Shown piece after piece: positions 1 through 7,669 of a DNA stretch of 64,000 bases. Below the pieces are notes generated by a model that was not told the origin of the DNA, ran no database searches, and saw only the letters and a list, made by a program, of their open reading frames with translations. The stretch spans positions 1 through 64,000 of the forward strand of contig JBBDSJ010000126.1 of NCBI GenBank assembly GCA_040905025.1, in the 5' to 3' direction. The position numbers and the translations under genes are program-made. This stretch comes from JBBDSJ01 sp040905025. GTDB lineage: Bacteria; Pseudomonadota; Gammaproteobacteria; Methylohalomonadales; Methylohalomonadaceae. Numbering within the stretch: the first letter of the stretch is position 1; the number at the start of each line of letters is the position of its first letter.

Positions 1-614
1 TATACCAGGAGTGGCTGAGCATCAGCCCCGTCCGCCGCGATAACGGCGATTTGATGTATTACGTCGCTATCTTCTCGGACATGACCACCATCAACGAGTT
101 GCGGCAGCGTGCTCATCACGACTATCTCACCGGTCTCTTCAATCGTGCCGCCCTGCACGAGCCTCTGGATGAGGAAATGGGCCGCACAGCGCGCTACGGC
201 GACGTGTTTTCCCTCATCATGTTCGATCTCGATCACTTCAAGGCGGTCAATGATAGCTACGGACACGATACCGGCGACAGGGTCCTGCAGCAGGTGGCCG
301 AACTGACCCTGGAGGAGGTGCGCGACATCGACATCACGGCGCGCTGGGGCGGCGAGGAGTTCATGATCCTGCTGCCGGCGACGGACGGTGACCGGGCGCA
401 GGTCCTGGCCGAACGTATTCGAAAGCGAATAGCGCGTACCGCGTTTGCGGAGGCGGGACACATCACCATCAGCCTGGGTATTGCCGAAGTCCATGCTGGC
501 GAAAGCCTGCAGGATACCCTCATACGCCTGGACCGTGCCCTCTACAAGGCCAAGGAAACCCGCAACCGCTCTGAAATGGCCCAGAAACCCGGGCCCCGGG
601 AAGCTCCCAGATGA
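1..614 (+). CDS. PAS-GGDEF diguanylate cyclase (5' end outside window)
   Basis: This is the C-terminal part of a c-di-GMP synthase. The reading frame is already open at position 3. Its first residues look like the end of a PAS domain and lead into a GGDEF domain that starts near the LTGLFNR motif. The metal-binding FDLDHFKAVND segment and the active-site GGEEF (about 349-363) are intact. An RDID motif five residues before GGEEF fits the RxxD product-inhibition site. The catalytic domain therefore looks active. The stop overlaps the start of the next gene (ATGA at 611-614), so the two are probably translationally coupled. The N-terminal sensor part cannot be described. Confidence 0.93.
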   Translation, partial: YQEWLSISPVRRDNGDLMYYVAIFSDMTTINELRQRAHHDYLTGLFNRAALHEPLDEEMGRTARYGDVFSLIMFDLDHFKAVNDSYGHDTGDRVLQQVAELTLEEVRDIDITARWGGEEFMILLPATDGDRAQVLAERIRKRIARTAFAEAGHITISLGIAEVHAGESLQDTLIRLDRALYKAKETRNRSEMAQKPGPREAPR

Positions 615-3211
615 AACCGGGCGCCGCAACCTTCCGGCATCTGGTGGAAGCGGCCAGCGATACCGTGCTCGTGCTCGACGCCGACGGCATCATCGTCTAT
701 ACCAACCCGGCGGGCGAAACGCTGTTCGGCCGGCCGGCGGCCGAATTGCTGGGACAGCCCTTTGGACACGTTATCACGGCCGACAGTCCCACCGAGATCC
801 AGGTCGCCCATCCGCAACGGGGCACGGTCACCGCCGATGTCCGCAGTTCCCGGACTACTTTGTCGAAGCAAGTTTACGATATTGTTTATCTGCGCGACGT
901 CACCGAGCGCAAGCTTAATGAACTGGCTCTGCTGGAAACGTCGCAACAATTGCGAGAACGGATCAAGGAGCAGACCTGCGTCCGTCGTGTTGCCGAAATA
1001 CTGCTTAATGCGGAAGATCCGCTGGAGGAAATGCTGCAGACCGTGGCCGCTGTTCTTCCTCCCGGCTGGCGGTATCCGGAAATCGCGGCGGCAAGAATCA
1101 CCTTTGATGGCCGCGCGTATACCAGCAAGGGCTTTCGCCAATCCGCCTGGCAACAGAGGGAAGATATCATCGTGAGTGACCGTAGCGCGGGCACGGTCGA
1201 AATCTGCTATCTCGATGAACGTCCCGAAGCGGATGAAGGCCCGTTTCTCAAGGAAGAACGGGAGCTCCTGCAGCAGGTCGCCCTTAAGGTCGGCGAGGCC
1301 ATTGAACGGAAACGGGTAAAAGAGGCATTGCTCAGGGTCAACCGTGCGCTGCGCGTGCAAAGTGCCGGGAATTCGGAACTGATCCATGCAAAGGAGGAAT
1401 CTGCCCTGCTCGATGCCGTCTGCCGCTTATGCGTGGAGGTGAGCGGTTACCGTATGGCCTGGGTCGGGTTCAAACAGGAAGACGAGGCCAAGAGCGTGCA
1501 GCCGGTGGCGCAGGCCGGGTATGAAGCCGGCTATCTGGAAAGTGCCCGCATCAGCTGGTCGGAAGAAGAAGGGCGCGGCCTCGGGCCCGCCGGGCGGGCG
1601 ATCCGTACCGGTGAGCCTCAGATCAGCCAGAACATTCTCACTGATCCAAGCATGACACCGTGGCGCGACGAGGCGTGCCGGCGCGACTACCAGTCTTCAA
1701 TCGCGCTGCCGCTTAAGAATTCGGCAGGTATTACATTCGGGGCGCTGATGATGTATGCCGACAAACCGGACGCCTTCGATGACGAAGAACTTCATTTATT
1801 GATGGGATTGGCCAACGATCTTGCCTTCGGGATTGTCACCCTGCGCGCACAGGCCCAACAGAAACTGGCCGAGGAACGCATCGAGTATCTCGCCTATATC
1901 GATGAACTGACCGGTCTGCCCAACAGTAACCAGCTGATGGAAACACTGAAACGGACCGTCGACGCATTGCCTGCCGGGCAACAGTGCGCCCTTTTGACCC
2001 TGAACGTGGCCCGCTTCGGCGAAATCCAGGCCGGCATCGGGGTGCGGCAGGCGAACGAGCTGCTGCGGCAGATCGCGAGTCGCCTCCGTGGCGCCCTGCA
2101 CGAAGGCGAGCTGCTGGCGCGGATCGGCGGCGACGAATTCGTGGTTTTACTGAGCGAAGGCGGCCTCGTTAATGCGCGGGATTGTGTACGGCGTGTCGAG
2201 CGGTTATTGGGCGAACCCTTCCGGCAGGCGGGCATCCCCATCAGCATCCAGATGCGTGCCGGCGCGGCGCTGGCGCCCGATCACGGACTGGACCCCGAGG
2301 CCCTGATGCTGCGCAGCGCTATGGCGACGCGGCACGCAAAACGGAACGGAACAGTATTTGAACTGTACAGCGGGCCGACGGAATCGGAAAGTCAGCGCCA
2401 TCTTGCCCTGATCACGGAACTGCGCACGGCCATCGAGGAGAACCAGTTCGTGCTGCATTACCAGCCCCAGGTGGATATCGGTACGGGCAGGGTCTCCGGT
2501 GCCGAAGCCCTGGTCCGCTGGCGGCACCCCGAACAGGGCTTGATGCCCCCGGCCGAATTCATCGCCATCGCGGAACAAACCGGGCTCATCGACCCGCTGA
2601 CCTACCTGGTTCTGGAGGACGCTGTGCAGCAGTGCCGCTCGTGGAGCGATCAGGGCTTCGAAATGCCGGTGGCGGTCAATATTTCCGTGAACAGTTTCCA
2701 CGATCCCGATTTCCTGGACCGGATCGACACGCTACTGGATACCTGGAAGCTCACTCCGGAGTTATTGCAACTGGAGATCACCGAATCCACGCTGATGCAG
2801 GAGCCCGCCATGGTCCAGGATCTGATCAACCGGCTCAAGGAACGGGGCATCGTGGTCGCCATCGATGACTTCGGCACCGGCTATTCGTCCCTGAGTTACG
2901 TGGCGAGCCTGCCCATTCATTCGCTGAAGATCGACCGTTCCTTCGTCATCCAGATGCTGGAATCCCCGCGCACGCGCAGCGTGGTGGCGGCGACCATCTT
3001 CCTGGCGCACTCCCTCGGCATCAGGACCGTGGCCGAAGGCGTCGACGCCGGTGAACAGATCGAAGCGCTGCATGAGATGGGCTGCATGGAAATCCAGGGC
3101 TACTATTTCTCCCGGCCGGTTGAAGCGGAGCAACTGCGCCGCTGGGCGGAAGCCTTCTCGCTGGAGAATTATGCGTTAAAGCTCCCCGCCAGGAGTGCCG
3201 CCACAACGTAA
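611..3211 (+). CDS. PAS-GAF-GGDEF-EAL protein, probable c-di-GMP phosphodiesterase
   Basis: This is an 866-residue signalling protein with no clear membrane segment. It has an N-terminal PAS domain (about 5-105), a linker with a weak GAF-like look, a GAF domain (about 255-415), GGDEF (about 435-595) and EAL (about 605-855). The GGDEF signature (IGGDEF) is kept, but the usual metal-binding DxDxFKxIND segment reads LNVARFGEIQ and there is no RxxD site, so synthase activity is doubtful. The EAL domain has AEALVRW near residue 632, the DDFGTGYSS loop, KIDRSF and AEGVDAGEQ, all expected for hydrolysis. I infer a phosphodiesterase, perhaps regulated by GTP binding to the GGDEF domain. It is coupled to the upstream cyclase by a 4-base overlap. 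Confidence 0.93.
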   Translation: MKPGAATFRHLVEAASDTVLVLDADGIIVYTNPAGETLFGRPAAELLGQPFGHVITADSPTEIQVAHPQRGTVTADVRSSRTTLSKQVYDIVYLRDVTERKLNELALLETSQQLRERIKEQTCVRRVAEILLNAEDPLEEMLQTVAAVLPPGWRYPEIAAARITFDGRAYTSKGFRQSAWQQREDIIVSDRSAGTVEICYLDERPEADEGPFLKEERELLQQVALKVGEAIERKRVKEALLRVNRALRVQSAGNSELIHAKEESALLDAVCRLCVEVSGYRMAWVGFKQEDEAKSVQPVAQAGYEAGYLESARISWSEEEGRGLGPAGRAIRTGEPQISQNILTDPSMTPWRDEACRRDYQSSIALPLKNSAGITFGALMMYADKPDAFDDEELHLLMGLANDLAFGIVTLRAQAQQKLAEERIEYLAYIDELTGLPNSNQLMETLKRTVDALPAGQQCALLTLNVARFGEIQAGIGVRQANELLRQIASRLRGALHEGELLARIGGDEFVVLLSEGGLVNARDCVRRVERLLGEPFRQAGIPISIQMRAGAALAPDHGLDPEALMLRSAMATRHAKRNGTVFELYSGPTESESQRHLALITELRTAIEENQFVLHYQPQVDIGTGRVSGAEALVRWRHPEQGLMPPAEFIAIAEQTGLIDPLTYLVLEDAVQQCRSWSDQGFEMPVAVNISVNSFHDPDFLDRIDTLLDTWKLTPELLQLEITESTLMQEPAMVQDLINRLKERGIVVAIDDFGTGYSSLSYVASLPIHSLKIDRSFVIQMLESPRTRSVVAATIFLAHSLGIRTVAEGVDAGEQIEALHEMGCMEIQGYYFSRPVEAEQLRRWAEAFSLENYALKLPARSAATT

Positions 3212-3620
3212 ACACTGAAAAATTTGCGGCCCCTTTCCGTTCAAGGACGAACCACCCAAGTATCGGGGCTCTTACAAGAAGCGGGGAAATTCAAACTGAG
3301 CCAAACCCTATACCCGTCTGGAACTGGCCACGAAGGTGCGGCGGGTTTTTGCTAAAGAGTCGAATTCGTGAGGATAGCAATCGCATACAGATCGACGTGC
3401 TAGTGAGAGGCAAAGCAATTATATGGCTGTCAAGGTCACAGAACACCTCATGAAGTGTTCTTCAATAGCAACGTTGCACTTCAGAATTGAGTCCGCGAAA
3501 CATAAGGGTCATATGTAATCCAGAAATGCGATAGCATTTTTCTGGATTAATGGCCAGCCGGCCACGCGTTCATGCGCAGCGTTGTTCCAGAAACCTGTCT
3601 ATTGCCGGCATACCTGAATG
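3212..3620. other. Intergenic stretch with two inverted repeats, between convergent genes
   Basis: No gene is supported in these roughly 400 bases between two convergent genes. Two hairpins are visible. AGAACAC/GTGTTCT lies at 3440-3461, and a longer imperfect inverted repeat lies at 3516-3549 (TAATCCAGAAATGC against GCATTTTTCTGGATTA). Neither has a long T-tract, so transcription termination is only a possible role. Confidence 0.5.
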
Positions 3621-5684
3621 TCAGTTCACCATAACGCGGTTGCGCCCGGCTCCCTTGGCCTGGTAAAGGGCCTGGTCAGCACGCTTGAGCAGGCTGTCCA
3701 GAGTGTCGTTGGCAAAATCGGCCAGGACTGAAACCCCGAAACTGCAGGTGAAACGGATCTCGCCATCGTTATACTCCAGGGCGTGATCCTCGAGTTGCTG
3801 GCGCAGCGAATCAGCCATGCTAACGGCAGCTTCGGTATCGGTTTCCGGCAGTAAAATCACGAATTCTTCGCCACCCTGGCGCGCGCAGATGTCATTGGTG
3901 CGCAGGCGCTCCCTGAAGAAGTCGCCAAGCCAGCGCAGCACGGCGTCTCCGGCGTCGTGCCCCAGGCTGTCGTTGATGCGCTTGAAATGATCAATGTCCA
4001 GATATATCAGCGCCAGCGTGCGGCCATAGCGGCACGCACGTTCCAGTTCCTCCTGGCCGCGCTTCAAGAATCCCTTTCTGTTCAACAGACCGGTCAGTGC
4101 ATCAATGTCCGCCTCGGTTTTCAGCTTTTCCTCGGCCAACCGGCGAAACTCGAGAGCACGCGCCTCAATCAGCAGGTACCACAGCGTCCTCGCCATGGCT
4201 TCCTCTTTGGCGCTAAATGGCCGGCTCTTGCCGCGCACGGTCTCGCGCCACGATGCGAACGAGTTGCGCGGGTCAAGCCGCCCGCTAGAGGCCACGTTTT
4301 TCTGCTTGAGTTCGCTGAGATCGCCGGCCCAGATGACGCTGTGCCGATATTCCTGCCTGCCGAAGCAGAGGAAATCCCCGTTGCCCAGATCGATCAGGAG
4401 GCCGCCGGTGATAAGCTGCCGCTGTTGTTGGGACAGGCCGTACATTGCACCCAGGCGATCGGACGCCAGGATTGATTGATCCTGACAGGCTTCCTGTAGC
4501 TCGACGGGGAAGGGAATCTTTTCCGCCTTTTTGGGCACCGAGACATGTTCGGAGCCGAACTGCAGGAACACCGCGTCCGCATCAATTAGCGGCAGCAGTT
4601 CTCCAATGTGGTGCCTGAACGAGGTAATGAATCTCTGTCCCCGGACCACTTCATTGATGAACGGCCGCAGTAGTTCCCTGGTGGCATTTTGCCAGTTGCT
4701 TTCATTGACCGAGCGGAGCCGTGCCAGATGCGAGGCAAGCTCGACGCTCAGTGTCTGGCAGCTGGCGCGTGCGGGTTCAGACACGGTTTTAGCCGTCCGA
4801 TGATGACAGGCGATCAGGCCTTCGAGCTGACCATCGACGACGATGGAAACCGACAGACTGGCCTGGACGCCCATATTGCGCAGGTATTCGACGTGTACCG
4901 GGGATACGCTGCGGAAAATGGAGAACGACAGATCCAGCGGTTTGCCAGTGTTCGGGTTAAGTACCGGCTCGATAGGAACGGGTTCGGCTTCAGTATCGAA
5001 TATGAAGCGCAGCGAGTTCCTGCGATAAAGTTCGCGTGCCTGGGACGGAATATCCGAGGCCGGGAAATGATGATCGAGATAAGACGCCACGGCGTCGGTC
5101 GAGCGCACTTCATGCGTGACCACGCCGGTACCGTCATTATTAAAATGGTAATACATTACCCGTTCATACCGGGTGAGTGCCTGAATCTCCGTTACCGCCT
5201 GTTGCAGAAATTCACTCTCCGAACGGCACTGACTGATGCTGTTCAAGGTATCCAGCAGGCGATGAAACGCAATCATCGGCGCCTCCGAACCGGCCACGCT
5301 GGCTTCAAACTCCAGCAAGGTGGTATCGCCGTTTTTATGCGCCAGCATGATCAGGTCACGGGGCTGATTGTCCGCGCCCTCTAACGTCAGGAAAACGGGC
5401 TTGTGCAGGTTGGGATAGTGTGGAACCAGATTCTGGTGCGCAATCTCCGCCGCTGCAGTCTCACCAATGATGCTTGCTATGGAGCAGCCGAGCAGGCTTG
5501 CCGGCTTATAGCCCAGATACGCTTGCGTGTTCAGGCTGGTCTGTATGATCCGGCCACTCTGGCTGTCGACGGCGAGCAGCGCGCCGTAAGTCTGAATGCT
5601 GCCCGGTATATGTATGGGTTCATTTTCGCATTCCTCATATAACGCCACGCGCGGGTCCAGGTTTTCAGCCGAGGTTTCATTCAT
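3621..5684 (-). CDS. bphP: Bacteriophytochrome with GGDEF output (red/far-red light sensor)
   Basis: This is a biliverdin-binding phytochrome fused to a diguanylate cyclase. With the start at 5684 (687 residues), Cys19 lies in ECENEPIHIPGSIQ, the context of the biliverdin-attaching Cys of bacterial phytochromes. PAS-2, GAF (with the FPASDIPSQAR motif), PHY (with the PRNSF tongue motif) and GGDEF follow in order. The cyclase domain has YLDIDHFKRIND, GGEEF near residue 600 and an RTND inhibition site. I chose this start because it overlaps the end of the heme oxygenase gene by 8 bases. An in-frame ATG at 5711 would add nine residues. The neighbouring bphO gene should supply biliverdin, but it is interrupted. 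Confidence 0.92.
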   Translation of the reverse strand: MNETSAENLDPRVALYEECENEPIHIPGSIQTYGALLAVDSQSGRIIQTSLNTQAYLGYKPASLLGCSIASIIGETAAAEIAHQNLVPHYPNLHKPVFLTLEGADNQPRDLIMLAHKNGDTTLLEFEASVAGSEAPMIAFHRLLDTLNSISQCRSESEFLQQAVTEIQALTRYERVMYYHFNNDGTGVVTHEVRSTDAVASYLDHHFPASDIPSQARELYRRNSLRFIFDTEAEPVPIEPVLNPNTGKPLDLSFSIFRSVSPVHVEYLRNMGVQASLSVSIVVDGQLEGLIACHHRTAKTVSEPARASCQTLSVELASHLARLRSVNESNWQNATRELLRPFINEVVRGQRFITSFRHHIGELLPLIDADAVFLQFGSEHVSVPKKAEKIPFPVELQEACQDQSILASDRLGAMYGLSQQQRQLITGGLLIDLGNGDFLCFGRQEYRHSVIWAGDLSELKQKNVASSGRLDPRNSFASWRETVRGKSRPFSAKEEAMARTLWYLLIEARALEFRRLAEEKLKTEADIDALTGLLNRKGFLKRGQEELERACRYGRTLALIYLDIDHFKRINDSLGHDAGDAVLRWLGDFFRERLRTNDICARQGGEEFVILLPETDTEAAVSMADSLRQQLEDHALEYNDGEIRFTCSFGVSVLADFANDTLDSLLKRADQALYQAKGAGRNRVMVN

Positions 5685-6276
5685 GAGCGAGTTGTGCCGA
5701 AAACAGTTCAAAGGTGAGTGATGCCGAGGTGACCGCTAGTTGTCTGGCGGCGGGTGTACTGCAGAACAGTTCGATTCGGTGGCAGAATCGTTTCCAGTTA
5801 TCGTCCCGTGCAGCGGCAGCGCCGGTAAAAAAACACAGGCCGTTATCCGCTGACAGGTTTAGCGTGTGCGTCAATTGCCGGGCAATAACACGGCCACCCA
5901 GCCGCGAGCCTTCAAGAACGTACAGGCAGCCCGCTTCGGCCACCGGGGAGGCCGTCAGGGACGCTGGAACAGATACTGCAGCAGCGCTGGAGATGCCCCC
6001 CAGCATTTGCAGATCGGTTTCCAGATCACCGCTACGGCAATAATAGCCGAGCAGCGCCAGCGTATTATTGCCCGAACTATGCAGGGCATTTTACAGGGGC
6101 CGGAAAACGGACAAAAACGCCTGCAGCAGGTTCTTGTATTCGGGAATTGTGTAATCCGCAGCGAACAGCCGCTGCAATGCCGGCACGGATTCCAGTCTGG
6201 TGTGCTGCGCCCGGGTGCCGGAGCGCAGTTGTATAAGTGCCGCGTTACCAGCCGTGTGTGGTCCGGGCGCTTTCAT
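5677..6276 (-). pseudogene. bphO: Biliverdin-forming heme oxygenase gene interrupted by an in-frame stop
   Basis: This gene would make a BphO-type heme oxygenase, which cleaves heme to biliverdin for the adjacent phytochrome. The first segment runs from the ATG at 6276 and includes AQHTRLES, a likely proximal-histidine context. It ends at TAA (6093-6091). The same frame then continues without a shift (NALHSSG and onward) through the family-typical YVLEGSRLGGRVIARQ to TGA at 5679-5677. The total span of about 200 codons fits the family, so one nonsense codon is the only visible lesion. It may be a real mutation, a sequencing error or a readthrough site. A 14-codon open frame (6317-6273) precedes the ATG and overlaps it as ATGA. 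Confidence 0.85.
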
Positions 6277-6631
6277 TGCCGTGTTGGGTCGCTATCCGGT
6301 TGGTCGATAAAATTCATGGCAGGCGCCTGCTGGTTATGCATTTAGCCCAAGTATAGAGCAACAGGCCGTTTAATGAACCAGTGTCAAATGACATGAACAA
6401 AGCTCGTTAAACGACCGTTTCAAATAACAATTATTTGCATTTACATGCTGCTTTAGCAACAAATCTGTACTATAGTCTTTATATAGATACTGATAGCAAA
6501 ATTAATTGCCTATGTGATTAATTGTGTTGGGAACTTTCTTGGCTTTGCACCGCCGGTGCCTTAATGCTCTGATTAAGGAAACGCTACAGTAGAGCAGCGG
6601 AAGCGTAAAATATCGTCAGAGGAGTTGCTGC
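6277..6631. other. Divergent intergenic region, AT-rich, probable promoters
   Basis: This is about 350 bases between the divergent bphO and periplasmic-binding-protein genes. The stretch 6370-6520 is AT-rich and plausibly holds promoters in both directions, but I cannot name -35/-10 pairs with confidence. The only open frame seen is the 14-codon one next to bphO. Confidence 0.4.
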
Positions 6632-7669
6632 ATGCGCTGGCCGATTAAGGCAACTGTTTTAAAACTAGTCAAGATTGCCCTGCTCGCGATTATCACGTTG
6701 CCGTGGCCGCTATACGCTGAGACCTTAGCCGAGATCCGCATTGGCGGCGTTGACTCTCTCGGCGACCTGCCGACGCTGGTGGCCGATCAGCACGCTTTGT
6801 TCAGCGCTGAGAATCTCAGTGCCAGCGTCGACTACAGCCTGTCCGGCGAACAGAATCTCGACTTGTTGCGCAATCGGCAAACCGATTTTGCCTTGATGTC
6901 GTTGACCCCTGTGGTGCTGGATATGCTCACAGATACCACGCCCGGCGGGGCCGATGACCCGGTCATACTGGCCAGCCTGGTCCATTCCACCCGCTTTAAC
7001 CAGGTCGTCGCTCTGGCCGATCGGCGACTGCGCGAGCCGCACCATCTGGCCGGCAAGCGGGTCGGGTTGATGCGGGGCACCAATGCCGAATTCACCTGGT
7101 GGCTGTTTGCCGCCTACCACAAGCTGGACACGGCCAGCATAGCGATCATTGATTACCGTATTGACGCCATCACTGATGCCTTAATCAATGGCGACATTGA
7201 TGCCGCCGTTATCTGGGAACCCTGGTCCGCTTATATCGAACAGCAAGCCGGACAGGATATACATCGCTTCCCCGGCAGTAATATTTATGCAGCGAAATGG
7301 ATACTGGTCACACGCCGCGAAATGATCGAGCAGAATCCTGCGGTCATTACGGCCGTCTTGCGTGCCTACCAGAATGCTATCAACATTATTGATGCCGAAC
7401 CGGCCCAGGCACTCAGGCTGTATTTCGATCACTCACAGTTAGCCGGTGCCAGCTTGCCGGTCAGTGCAGAAACACTGGCCTATGATCTCAGTCTGGACTG
7501 GTCACTGATTGCAACGTTTCGGCAACAACTTGACTGGGCGAAACGGGCAGGCTACGTGCAGGTAGCAGAAGCGCCGCCGATCCTGTCAATGATTGCGCCG
7601 CAATTCCTGCGTGCCTTGTCACCTTCCGCTATAGGTCTGCCGCATATAAATGAATCAGCGTTACCATGA
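6632..7669 (+). CDS. Periplasmic ABC-type substrate-binding protein, NMT1/THI5-like
   Basis: This is a 345-residue secreted binding protein of the SsuA/TauA/THI5-like class. A hydrophobic signal sequence (residues about 8-30) ends near LYAETLAEI. The mature part has the family layout: a first lobe with VDSLGDLPTLVADQH, a central segment with LAGKRVGLMRGTNAEF, and DIDAAVIWEPWSAYI. No ABC permease or ATPase gene is nearby. Its stop overlaps the start of the following membrane GGDEF-EAL protein (ATGA at 7666-7669). I infer that it senses a small periplasmic ligand for that protein rather than serving import. The ligand is unknown. AGAGGAG upstream is a good ribosome binding site. Confidence 0.85.
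   Translation: MRWPIKATVLKLVKIALLAIITLPWPLYAETLAEIRIGGVDSLGDLPTLVADQHALFSAENLSASVDYSLSGEQNLDLLRNRQTDFALMSLTPVVLDMLTDTTPGGADDPVILASLVHSTRFNQVVALADRRLREPHHLAGKRVGLMRGTNAEFTWWLFAAYHKLDTASIAIIDYRIDAITDALINGDIDAAVIWEPWSAYIEQQAGQDIHRFPGSNIYAAKWILVTRREMIEQNPAVITAVLRAYQNAINIIDAEPAQALRLYFDHSQLAGASLPVSAETLAYDLSLDWSLIATFRQQLDWAKRAGYVQVAEAPPILSMIAPQFLRALSPSAIGLPHINESALP

Noticed and set aside
4689..5384. A 231-codon plus-strand frame across the phytochrome gene
   Set aside because: It is antisense to the PAS-GAF region and has no recognisable features.
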